Shown here: positions 12,489-23,414 of the stretch, in pieces
Numbering within the stretch: position 1 is the stretch's first letter
How the letters are laid out: every line of letters starts with the position of its first letter
DNA from: Brachypodium distachyon
Taxonomy: Eukaryota > Streptophyta > Magnoliopsida > Poales > Poaceae
Length of the DNA stretch: 64,000 nucleotides
Direction: 5' to 3'
Assembly (NCBI RefSeq): GCF_000005505.3
Contig: NC_016132.3
Location: forward strand, 22,186,501-22,250,500
Translations under genes and position numbers: made by a program
The notes under the pieces: model-generated
Told to the model about the DNA's origin: nothing
Seen by the model: only the letters and a program-made list of their open reading frames with translations
The model's database searches: none

Positions 12489-12769
12489 TGCGAAGGTTCC
12501 TTGTGGTGGAACCAGCCCACTCAGGTTCAAGTCTCAGACTTGATATGGGTGCTCGCATTTCACTAGATTTATTCCAGAATTTAACCAGCGTTGTACTTTC
12601 AGTGGGAGTGACGTACCCATCAACTACGAGTCATCTGTAGTGATTTCGTCAATTTCAAGATGATCTGTCGGTGGCCCAGTCTCTCGAAGGTGCTCATAGA
12701 GATAAGGTATGCGTGCATATGTTCATAGGTGTGATGTGAGTGATTGTGTCGAACTGTGTTTTCTAAAAA
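12489..12769 (+). mobile_element. SINE, tRNA-type, with 14-bp target duplication
   Basis: A 281-base insert is bounded by the perfect duplication AAACTGAACAGGAA (12475-12488 and 12770-12783). It has a pol III B-box-like word (GGTTCAAGTCT, 12524-12534) near its 5' end and finishes in TTCTAAAAAA. This is the architecture of a plant tRNA-derived SINE. The family is not assigned. No protein is encoded. Confidence 0.85.
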
Positions 12770-12783
12770 AAACTGAACAGGAA

Positions 12784-13430
12784 CAGTAATCCAAGCCACC
12801 AAGTGGCCGGGTCAAACGCAATCGCTTCCTTCCTTCGGTGTAAAAGTGAGCGCACAACTGGTTACGACCAGTCATACGTGCCGTTAAAACGCTAACCTAG
12901 CTAGTAGTACCATTTACTGTAGCTGTACTAAGGAGGTTGACTGTAAAATATCGGCTACAATTGGTCTGCTGAAGTGCTGCTGCTAAAATCTCTCTATATA
13001 AAAATGATGTTGCTATGTTTGCTGGTGCCTCTCGTTTGGCCTAGAAAGGTGACAAAGTGAAGCTTCCATAGGATAACTTTTACTTTTAGTACAGTAAAGT
13101 ACATTACACACCGTCTCACCGTCTGACTCTTAGCTAGAGCAAAACACCGCCCTACCCCTAATGAACCACCATGCTGTCGGCAGATGACGACTACGTCGTG
13201 AATATTATTGCATCAGAGTCAACTCCATTTTCTGAGCCAGAACAGGGGTGGAGAATTTAGGATGTTCCTATCCAACTATGAAACGCGCCCATTCCAAATC
13301 ATTTGAGGCACTAGCCTGATAACAACCCTCTCTCGTACAGGAAGATGTGGGCGACTATTCACAAAACATGCATTGGATTTAAAGACCCTCATCAAGCCTC
13401 CAAGGTTCGAGTAGTCTCGATATATGTATA
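12784..13430. other. Intergenic, no gene seen
   Basis: I see no coding region or element ends between the SINE and the Helitron. Confidence 0.5.
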
Positions 13431-14743
13431 CTAGCAAAAGACCCGTGCGTTGATACGGAACTACGGAAAATTGTATCAGAACGTCAAATCAAATGTTGAT
13501 GTGTTTCATGTGCACATATGTATATAACGATTATGATATGTTTATTTTCTAGGCTATACTCTAGTCTCTTTCTCTTTTGCACATATCTTATTTCTTTATC
13601 TCGTGTAAAGAGAAAGCGACACATGCTCAACTCTTTTGCTCTCTACCTCCAGGTTATCACTGTTCTCACATACACCACACTTGAAAAGTCATGTGTGAGC
13701 GTTTTTTTTAACTTTTTTACCGAATTCATGAAGTGATTCTCAATATGATCATGAATAATGAAGAACATGTAGCCATGATAACGTTTATCACTTCCATCCG
13801 TCCAAACCGCTCAACCTTCCGTGTGGTGATGATTTAAACAGCAAGCATCGGTATATCGATCAAGACAGCAAGCAGCAACAGCCAACATATAAAGCAAGCG
13901 GCAATATAAATCAGCCTTCTTGCTCTCCTATTACTCCTACTCCCTACTTTATTTTTCAAATCACTTCTTCCAATTTCTCTCGTTCTCTCTCTGACTATCC
14001 TCTCCATCCATCCTGAGTGCAAACTCCTCCTCTCCCCGTCCCGATTCATTCCGTCACCGAACATTGCGCGGCCGCCCGCTTGTGCGCACCGCCTCCGCCC
14101 ATAGATTCCCGCCGCCCGTCCGTTCCCACGTGTCGCCTGCTCCCACTTGCTGCCCGATACGCCTGTGCGCCCTCTCGCAGTCTTGTCCGCCCGTTCACCG
14201 CACCCGCACGCCGCCCACACATCACGTCCGGCCACTGGTTGCCGCGCGCCACTGCCCGTCGGGAGGGCCACCGATGGCTCGCGCCGATGCAGTCCCTGCT
14301 GCCTTGCGCGAGGCCACCGCCATCCCGGTCTCAGGCTCATCCCATCGCCGTCCAAGTCCCGCGGGGAGCCATAGGCACACACGAGCCGGTGGAGGCGGCG
14401 GTCGGGGCCCGCGACGGAGCCGCGGGTCCGCAGCCGCCTTCCGCACACGGACGCCGCCGACGCGCACCATGAGCGGCGGCGGGCGCTGGCGAGATCCAAA
14501 GGGCGGTGGCGAGATCCGGATCGGGTGGGGGTGAGATTCGTAGGAGAGGAGGAGCAATAAGTGATCTGTTGTTGTTTTTTTTTTAGGCGGTACGTGTTTT
14601 TTCTGCGCTTGAGAACCGCGGGAGCTGGGGTTAAAAGGCACGTGGGGACAGCGGTGGCAAATTCGTAATTTTGGTGAAGTGACGTACCGCGACGCCAGTA
14701 TCATCACCACCAACTCCAAATTAATATATTGGTATAGAGAGGA
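13431..14743 (-). mobile_element. Non-autonomous Helitron with GC-rich interior (1.3 kb)
   Basis: Read on the minus strand, the element ends in an imperfect hairpin (CCGT...ACGG) followed about 8 bases later by CTAG, the Helitron 3' signature. The next host base is T. The opposite end starts TCCTCTCTATACCAATATAT, a typical Helitron 5' end, with host A before it, so insertion was between A and T. The interior at about 14000-14540 is strikingly GC-rich compared with the AT-rich ends, as in Helitrons carrying captured gene pieces. I recognise no captured domain. The exact 5' base could also be 3 bases further in. Confidence 0.65.
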
Positions 14744-16040
14744 TATTGCGATGACAGTGAAGTTCGCGTGCACCGTTCCTTCCCTGGCCGTCTTTCCATT
14801 GCCAAGTGCATGCATGCCCCCACAATGTGGTCGTGGAAGGATCACGACATGGAGTATGGTCACATACTCGCATGTGCAGGTGCATGTACTTTCAATGCTA
14901 ACTTTTTCTTTGTGTGTGTTTTATCCCAAAAGGAGAGGGCGTGGACGTATGTAAGGTCTAATTCTCCATGTTCCAAATGGAGTATCATTTCAACGGGTAT
15001 AATGATAAAATTAGGAGTACGTCGCCAAAGTAGAAGATATTGTGGCCTTGACAAATCGTGCTAGGAGTCAACTTCGTGGCCTAATCCATAATCAAACCAA
15101 AACGTACTTTGTTGTTCTCCCCAAAAGAAAAGTATTTCGGTTGGGTTACTAGCAGGTTTACGTTGCTTCCGGTTCCTTGGGATGCCAACAAAAAAATTAT
15201 GAAATAACTTTAGGACAAGTCTGTTGACCAAGTTCATTACACCTATAAATACAGAAGTATCGTGTTTTGAACATGAGATAACTTTTTTAGTTCTGTGTGT
15301 TCTTAGATTATAATCCATAGTTCACGTTTAGGACGTGAGCCGGTTGGTCGCGGTAGATGTTTGTGTCGGACTAATTAAAGTTTTCTTGCGCTGGTCTTTA
15401 CCTAAGGCTGATCATATGTGACGTACTGTTTACACACAAGTTCACTTACTGAATTGACCAATCGGTTATTGTATCGTGCGACCAAGTTAGTATGTAGAAT
15501 TTATGAGATAATTCGATTGACATTCGGTTTAATGTTTAGATGGCGATCTAATGTTTTCTGTACTTTGTAGGGATGTAAGTTTGTAATGAAAGTAAAAAAC
15601 TAGAGGTCATGTGTTGGTATGTCGAGCTATAATTCTTCACGTATCCATTGATAACTCACTCTAGTAAATTTAGAGAATATAGATTATGACAAATGAAACT
15701 GAGCTTAGTACATAATATTCCGATGACTTGTGAACAAAATTATAATTGAAGGATTGTAATATATTGTTCGTGTAACGTTCACGATAAAAATAATATTGGC
15801 TTACCATTAAACTTTTAGGGGCACGTGCTACAGGTGACTATTACTCACTCCTTTCCGCTATATAGTGCTCATCTCCAAATACTAAAATCAGGCCTTCTGT
15901 CCTCCCACAAACTCCCATCTCAAACCACCGGTGCATGTTTTGATGACTTTTTAGCCAGCCAATGCATAAAGAAGAGGAGTGGTTAATACATAGATTGAAT
16001 GCTTGGTATAACACTTTGTTAGACTTCTCCTTTGTACTCA
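14744..16040. other. Intergenic, AT-rich, no gene seen
   Basis: No long frame with a domain and no clear element ends. Confidence 0.5.
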
Positions 16041-16044
16041 AAGA

Positions 16045-16250
16045 TATTAAAGTTTGTCTTAAGTTAAAGATATTAAAAAATTTCTGATTTTTTTGGAAAA
16101 TGTAACAAGAGTTATGACACTAAATCAGTATCATTAGATTAGTTTTGAAATGTAGTTTCATAATATACTAATTTGATGTCATATGTGTTGATATTCTTTT
16201 CAACAAATCTGCCAAACTTAGAAAAGTTTGACTTAGGACAAAATCTAGAA
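16045..16250. repeat. Degenerate MITE-like inverted repeat
   Basis: The left arm (from about 16047, GTTTGTCTTAAGTTAAAG) and the right arm (ending near 16245, GTTTGACTTAGGACAAA) are weakly inverted copies around an AT-rich centre, the pattern of old Stowaway-type MITEs in grasses. The Mutator-like element that follows abuts its right end and may have split it. Confidence 0.4.
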
Positions 16251-16782
16251 AGAGTAAAATACATCACTAGTCCATGAACTCGGCAAAAATAAACACTTTA
16301 GTCCACGAACTCAAAAAACGCACACTTGAACCCCTAAACTGGGACTACTGTGTCACTTTAGTTCAAAAACGGTCCGGCAAGGCTTAAACACGCCACGTGG
16401 CTGCCATGTCGGCTTCGACGACCCCTTCACCGGCGTCTTCTCATCAAAATTGAGCGTTGTGTACTTGATAGCAACCTTAGGCGAGACGGCGACGGCAACG
16501 ACGTGGTTCTCAGGGCCCCAGGATCCCTGTCTGGGCGCGGTCGCCTTGCCCCTAGCGGGCGGCTCGGGCATGGTGATTTTGCCAAAAAAAACCTAAGAAA
16601 ACCGGGTAGCAGCCCGCGGTCCTAGCCGAGGCCGGCGTGGCGTGTTTAAGCCTCGCTGAACTGATTTTGGAATAAAGTGACACAGTAGTCCCAGTTTAAG
16701 CGCTTAAGTGTGCGTTTTCCGAGTTTGTGGACAAAAGTGTTCATTTTTGCCGAGTTCATGCACTGGTGGTGTATTTTACTCT
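16251..16782. mobile_element. Mutator-like or foldback element with ~140-bp terminal inverted repeats
   Basis: The 532-base insert begins AGAGTAAAATAC and ends GTATTTTACTCT. The arms match closely inward for about 110 bases (including the shared CATGAACTCGGCAAAAAT and CTGGGACTACTGTGTCACTT) and more loosely to about 140 bases. Long inverted termini are typical of MULEs. I could not find a convincing 9-bp duplication in the flanks. The unique centre (about 16396-16634) carries an open frame of 72 codons on the minus strand (16353-16571), possibly a captured gene piece; no domain is recognised. Confidence 0.75.
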
Positions 16783-17085
16783 ATATTTTGGATAAATACA
16801 AATTGTGATGCATCCCCTTGTTACCTTTTATGGCGCTTTTAATATAGGGAATCTAACCAGTAGCAGGCCGCTAGCAAGGCACCGGGCCAACGTTCCGTTC
16901 CATTTCATGTCGATTCTCAAACGCACACACATAATATAGGTTGGATCAATCGCGTACGCATTATTTATTCGTCCTTGGGTTAGCTGAGAACAATAACTCC
17001 AATTCATGATGTCGAAGTGGAAGGAAGGAATCTGGACGGAACGGCCGGTATGAATCTGAAGGGTGAAGGCGGTAGCCAGAGGTTG
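16783..17085. other. Intergenic, no gene seen
   Basis: A short gap between the long-TIR element and the CACTA element with no recognisable feature. Confidence 0.5.
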
Positions 17086-17088
17086 GTA

Positions 17089-18150
17089 CACTACTACAAA
17101 AACAGCTATCAGTAACGGTCAAAAAAGTATAACAGTAACGGGCAGGCCGCCCGCCACTAACCTCCTGCCAGTAATGTGGTGTTCATCAGTGACGGTCCCA
17201 CACAAACGCCCGCCACTGATGCATTTTGGCAAAATTAACAAAACGACCGGCCCAGGGGCCGGCGGGTGCTGGCGGCGCCCCAAACCCATCCTCGGAGACC
17301 GGAGGCGGCCGTGACCAGAGGCGAAGCCCGCGCGTGGTCCTCCTGGCCGGGATGGTCACGACGTCGTCCCCCACCAACCCCTTCACCTGCAGAATGTTTT
17401 CCCCATCACCGTCAGTCAGATGCAGGTGAGAGAGAGAGAGAGGACAAGAGACGGACCAGGCAGGGCTAATGGCTGGCCTTCATCGTGGCGGTGGCGGCGC
17501 CCGGAATCGGCGGGGACGAGCCGGGGCGTGCGACGGGATTAGGAGGAGGCGGAGCCGGGGCGGCCGTCCATGGCGGCGGCGGTGGCCGGTAAGCCGTGGC
17601 GGTGTCGGGGTTGAGGGAGGCCGCGGGGCCGACAGAGGATGAGCTCGGGGGAGATGGAGTTGGAGGGGGGGCTTGGGCGCAGGGGAGATGAAGTTGGAGG
17701 ATGGGCCTTCGTGTGGGAGAGAAGAAGGGAGCAAAGGGAGTTCGTGGGAGAGAAGAATAGGGGAGCACAGAGAGTTCGTGGGAGAGAAGAAGGGTGGTTG
17801 CAGGGCTGAGGGAGAATGGAGAGAAGAGGTGGGGTACTTTATACCAACCCCTTAACTCTAAAATATGCTAGGCCGGCACAGGTATCCAGGGGCCATCAGT
17901 GGCGGGCACAAATGTTGTGCCCGCCACTGTTGTTTGTATCAGTGAATTTTGCACGTTTTTACATTGGACCATTACTGACGGACTCCCGTGCCCGTTAGTG
18001 ATGATGGATCATCAGTGACGGTCCTTGCTCACCCGTACTGATGAGATGTCATCAGTGATGGGCGTGACACGCCCGTCAATGATAAAGGGTCATCAGTGGC
18101 GGGTCTTTCCCGCCCATGACCCGTCACATATGTTGTGTTTTGTAGCAGTG
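17089..18150. mobile_element. Non-autonomous CACTA (En/Spm) transposon (1,062 bp)
   Basis: The left end reads CACTACTACAAAAACAG and the right end, on the other strand, CACTGCTACAAAACACA. The flanks are GTA (17086-17088) and GTA (18151-18153), the 3-bp duplication of CACTA elements. Both subterminal regions hold many copies of a CATCAGTGACGG / CCCGCCACTGATG-type repeat, the usual transposase-binding arrays. The centre is proline- and glycine-codon rich but has no transposase, so the element depends on another copy. Confidence 0.92.
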
Positions 18151-18153
18151 GTA

Positions 18154-19481
18154 GCTAACCGGTTTGTACCTACTCCGTAACCGAAACGGACACCCGTCTG
18201 CCACTTCACTAGCTCGAAAACAAACGTGATCCCCGTGCTTTCGTGCGCTCGATGGATGTACAGGCTGACGAGACCAATATTGTTTCAGGTCATCGCTTCC
18301 GTGAGTAGGCGCCACGTCGGCTGAGCTGCAACGGAAAACGCTCGTCAGAAAGGCAGTTAGGCGGCTCTCTTTCCTTCGGTGGATATACCATCTGACTGAA
18401 CTCCATCACACAAAAGGCTCAACGAAAAGGTGGTTAGGCAACTCCCAATCGGGCGTCTCCATTAATTCGATCTCAACGCATATCTTTCATCCGGATATCG
18501 GAGCCCACAAAAAGGCATCTAGAAGGATTCTTATCGTGTCATTTTTTGCAGGGTTAAGTAAGTTGGGTGGGTGCAACGGTGAAGGAAAGAACGAGGCGAG
18601 TGCTCTACTTCTGTAACACAATAATTAGAGAGGCCCATTTTGTTTGGCCTGGATATCCATCCTCTCTCACCTACCTAGCTATCCTACATTTATCCAGACG
18701 AGCGCCTGAAAGAAGCACGGCCAATCGGCCATTGCTGCATCCATATCTCTCAGAGCATGTGACCACACTTGAGTCTTGACCACCTTCGGCGAAGATGCAA
18801 ACATTATTTATTTCCAACTAGAATTGTGAACTGGTTATGGCAAGCAGAGCAGAATGTTGGCTGGATAGATGTAAAGGGGTTAGGTGCAACCAGAATTCTG
18901 GTAGAGATGTCCTTGGTGGTGGACACAAAGGCTGGAGCCAAGCGAACCTGCAGATATATCTCAATCGATCTTTCCGTATCCATGCATCCCGTGGGAATGG
19001 CGTGAATCGCTCTGCCAAACAACCCAAATGGAGAGGTGTTATTCCTCGAGGGGCAATTATATATGGCTGGTAGTACCCAAGGCCCGCAAGTGTGCTGGAT
19101 TGAACAAACGATGATCGATCTGTTAAAACATTATGGCCAACAAGTTTGTTGAACTCAAAGACAAAAGTAGTATACTAGGCTACTAGCAACGTAATCATGG
19201 CTTTGTTTTGTTGCATTGACTTGCTGCGCTTAATTAGATTATGCTGTAACGGAATGGTGCATGATGCAGAGACGATGCTATGTCTAACGTTCGCAAGACA
19301 TGTTTGAGACAGTTGCGAGAGCAAAAAGCGATGCGTGTGAGATCATGTCAGGGCAAAGACGAGCAGCATCGAATCGAACGGCGAAGTCACCATGCATTTT
19401 CACCCCAGTTATTAATCAGTTGAGGTCGCGTAACATTCCTGCCCGCACAAGCCGCGCGCACTCGCGCTTGCAGGTCAGGTA
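18154..19481. other. Intergenic, no gene seen
   Basis: Short overlapping frames at about 18770-19070 occur on both strands, none with a domain. No element ends are recognised. Confidence 0.5.
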
Positions 19482-19489
19482 GTCAGCTG

Positions 19490-20483
19490 TCCGGATGGCA
19501 ATTGGTATCCGAAATCCGATTACCCGACGGGTCTAGATCCGATTAGACGCGGGTCTGAGGAAAAAATAAAACCAACGGGTTTGTAAATGGGAAAATCTCG
19601 GACCCGTCGGGTCTGACAGGTTCGGGTCTGGTAGTACCCTACCCGAACCTGGAAATCCGGTTCGGAATACAGGCCCAATACAATGAGTTAATAAAAGTCG
19701 CCCAACCCAATGCACAATCTGGCCCAATCCACCAAAAAACCCTAACTGGCTGACTCCCATCCGGATTCCCGATCCAGCCTCGGTCCTCCTCCCCCCCCCC
19801 CCCCCCCATCGTTTCTTCTCTCTCGCGCCGGCGGTAGTCTCCACCCGACCACCCCTCCACTCTCCCACCGTCGTGATCTGCTATTTTGCTTCACGATCCT
19901 CTTCTCCGTGAGATGGTTCAGCCCGACAACTCTAGACATGTATCTCCCCGTGAGATGGTTCACGTCGAGGACGCACGTGACCATAGACCAACGCGCCCCG
20001 AACAGCGGCGGCGGGTCGATCCGGAAGCAGTTCGACTAGCTGCCATCGTCCTCGTAGTTCTCCAGCACCTAGAGGACCATGGCGTTCGGGGTATTGGGAC
20101 TGCGCCGCCACCGTCGCTGATCTCCTCGGCTGCACGCTTGCGCCGCTGACCAACCCCTCCTCATCTGCTCTCATGCGCCCCACCAAGTTGGCCATGCGTA
20201 TTCTCCCTCCTCTCCTCGCCGGCGCCAGGCGGCCTCGCACCCTCTTCCTCCTCCCCTCGCCTGCGCACGGCGCCCTCTTCCCCATCCCTCCGTCGACACG
20301 AGCCACCCATGGAGAAGCCAACAGGGCATCTCATTCGGGTCAGGTAAACCCACGTGTCCGCAAGACCCGTACCAAGTCCGAGTCTAGTAAATTTTTAAAC
20401 CCGGTGCCGGGTCCGGGTCCGGTGCAGGTGGCCGGTTCTGGTATGGTCGGACCCAGCTCCGAACCCGGCAGGTGCCGACCATA
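19490..20483. mobile_element. Probable hAT-type element (994 bp)
   Basis: The flanks GTCAGCTG (19482-19489) and GTCAGGTG (20484-20491) form an 8-bp duplication with one mismatch. The ends are only weakly inverted: TCCGGATGGCAAT against TATGGTCGGCACC, sharing the GG..GGCA core often seen in plant hAT termini. Subterminal parts are rich in GGGTC / GACCC words in both orientations. The middle (about 19730-20330) holds a C18-like homopolymer (near 19790-19807) and GC-rich DNA resembling a gene leader. No transposase is present. Confidence 0.6.
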
Positions 20484-20491
20484 GTCAGGTG

Positions 20492-23414
20492 TGGACACAT
20501 CGCATCCTTTCTTGCATCAGTTGCATGCACGTTTGTTTTCCGGCCCTGTGTAATCTTATTGGTCAGATTAAATAGTTCTTAGTAATTTTTTAGTCGGCTT
20601 GAAAATAGCAAAATCGAAGAGGAAAAAACAAGAACGAAACCAGTGTATCAAATGGAGATGGGTCGTGGTGAAGCCACACGGCCACATCCAGTGACTCGGC
20701 CCTTTTGTTTCTGAGAACCCAAGCTAACTCAGCCTGGTAGACCTAGCCTGCGAAGCGTATGGTTTACCAATACCCAGGCTTCCGCAGCAAGCCCAGGCCC
20801 ACCCCGACTTTGGGCCGCGCGGAAACCCCGGTCCTGGCCAGAATCACCAGGAAGCCACACGTGAGTACGTGACACGACCTGGCCAGAATCACCAGCAAGA
20901 AAAGAATGCAAGATCGCCGCCGATCGCATGCTTGTCCCTATACGCCGTGGGGAAGCGCGGCGGAAGACGAAGAAAAATCCTATCGCCAGGCGGGGACGCA
21001 CGCACACGCCCCTGCTGCTGCTTCCAAAGTGACGACGAGGAGTACTCCAGGTCGGCAGGTCCCGGTTGCACTGCACGGGGAAGCCGCGCTTCTCTAGGAT
21101 GCCGTTACTTACACTCGAAGCATATGCTGCAGCGCCAAACTTTTTTCTTTTTCCCGCCGAGTTCCCGATCCTCCTACGCGGCGGAAGCCATGTGACCAGC
21201 TTCCAGGGACACGTAGATCTGCCTCGACATCATCGCACATGACAGAAACACCCCTCCGTCGATTTTTTTTAAACATAGTAATTACTGGTTTCTTGATCGA
21301 GATCATGCCTAGAGAGGACCAGTTTACCACTCCGTAGTAGTAATAAGATGTCGGTCGCGGGCCCTTGGACTGTGACGGAGACCACAGCATGGTTCAAACC
21401 GGGTCTTGATTGCGTCCTTTGTTTTAACCCGGCGCTGGTCCCGCTCGCCTTTAAACTAGTATTTCCTGCGCGCCCACGCACATGGCACATCCCATTCCCA
21501 ACCCATGCATGCATGCGACCGAGCGCGCGCGCATGATGCCATGGGAGCCGCGAGGAGATCAAACACACACCATGACCATGTGCGCCCCTCCCCGGAATCG
21601 CTGTGAGATGTTTTGCACTTGGTGTTCTCTCCTCACTGACTCGGTGTTCTCCAGGTCGTCTCCACCACCACCAACTTCTCTCTCTCTGGCGTCCGGACTC
21701 TGGACCGGCCATCCGTGTCTTACTCGCTGTGCGTTTTCCGTTTGCCAGTGTGGCACATTGCCAATCCTTCCACCCTCAACGTGGACGATGCGGTTTTCTT
21801 TTCTACCGTGCGCCGCGCTGCGCTACCAACTTGCGAAGAAAAGGGAAGACAGGTAGGGGTGAGGGAGAGCCCTTTTATCGCATCCATGGTCCATTCATTG
21901 GTCCTAAACCTGTCGTGTCCCGTGTCTAGAGAAGAGGAGAAATGCTCAAAAGGGTTGCATTTGAATCTGACGTAGTATGCTAAATCCTCCTTCCGAAAAT
22001 GGGCACTACACGGCTGGCTGACTCACCACCGCTTGGAGCTATGCCCCGAGAGGAGAAAACGTTCTCGCCAACTTTCGCAGGAACACAACAGGGAGGGCGG
22101 CCGCTTTATTTTATTCGGAAAAAGAAAAGGCACGCTTTTGCAAAAAGCTAACATCAAATGTCTGGCACAGTTGTTGCTTGTTTGGCGTAGTACTCGCAGA
22201 AACAGTGTGGCTGCACATGGAAGCGGCAAAGGAAACACAAACTAGTCAGCCGGGAAAGGGGAAAACTAATAAGCAGAGGCAGTGCACTGATGTCTGAAAT
22301 GACAAGCAATACTAATACGAGTAATTAAAATGGAATTAAGTTATGCGTACGGTGGAATGTTTGAAACGCAAAGAACCAACGGGTCACGTCCGAACCGCAC
22401 GGATGAACGAAGGCGTGAAGCTATCAACAAACAGAAATTTCGCGGAAAATGACAGGGACCGAGTTCAACGCCCGTCCGTTCCATGCCAACAACCCCCGTA
22501 TCTTAGGTTCGCGACATGTGAGATCGTCTGCGGTACTCATCTTTGTTGCTGCAAACCCGCAACAAATGGAGGCTCGTGAGAACGGCGACCAACAATTCCC
22601 AAACATCAGGATTCAGGATTTCGGTGCGTTGGAGAAGAAGACTCATTCGTGAACGGCCCACGTGGTTGTCCTTCAGTTCGTAGGAACCATAATTCGTGGT
22701 ACGAAAGGTTCCATCCGGAATGGCGAATTCTCAATCAACTTGCCGGATAGCCGGAAGTTGGATGGGGTAGCCAGCTGGGTAGGGTTGGTAGAGAGAGACC
22801 ACGCAATGCTCTTCCGACCGAGTAAAAAGAAAGTGCAACAGCGGCACGCTCGCGTTGCCGGGGGGCCAAAGCCGCAAGAAGACAGCAGTACTACTCGGGA
22901 GTGGGAGCGCACCGCGAATTCCCGATGGATCACACAGAGGATCCGACGCGCCGAGCTGTCCACCACATCGCCGCCTGCTGCAGACCTAGGCGCCTTCCTC
23001 GGCCCCACGTTTTCTCCGCCCCGACCCCACCCACCTCCCCACTACACCAGCATTTGTCACGACGTGCACGCTTCTCTAACTTCGCTGACACGGAGGCCCT
23101 TTTGTTTACGGGCACACATGTCATGGAAGGATGTGTTTTCTTGCGAGCTTGGAGTCGCTACAGTACATCTTTTTCTTTTAAGTACATACGGCAAGAGCAC
23201 CGCCGTTGGATGCAGATCTAACAGTTGCGGTGCACAGTGAAGCGACACGGGCAGGATTCTTTGCCGTACGCTGCGCACACACGCTCTCCTACACTTCACT
23301 CCAACGCCACCAGGAACTGCTCGACGGAATGCCTCGCTAGGCCACTATCGCCCCCCCCCCCAGTTCCCCACTCCTCCCCAACGCCGCCACCCCACCGAGA
23401 GAAACGCCGCCGAG
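20492..23414. other. Intergenic and upstream region of the MCTP gene
   Basis: No gene is recognised. An exact 18-base direct repeat (CCTGGCCAGAATCACCAG) occurs at 20833-20850 and 20878-20895. Open frames of 90-190 codons here, for example 22662-23240, lack domains. The last ~100 bases before 23415 are C- and CGCC-rich and are probably the MCTP leader. Confidence 0.55.

Noticed and set aside
13834..14499. 221-codon minus-strand open frame
   Set aside because: It lies in the GC-rich core of a Helitron, is Arg/Gly-rich in composition and matches nothing I know; kept only as possible cargo.
17466..17768. Pro-rich open frame inside the CACTA element
   Set aside because: Low-complexity codons between the subterminal repeats; not a transposase.
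22662..23240. 192-codon open frame upstream of the MCTP gene
   Set aside because: No recognisable motif; it lies in the probable promoter region.
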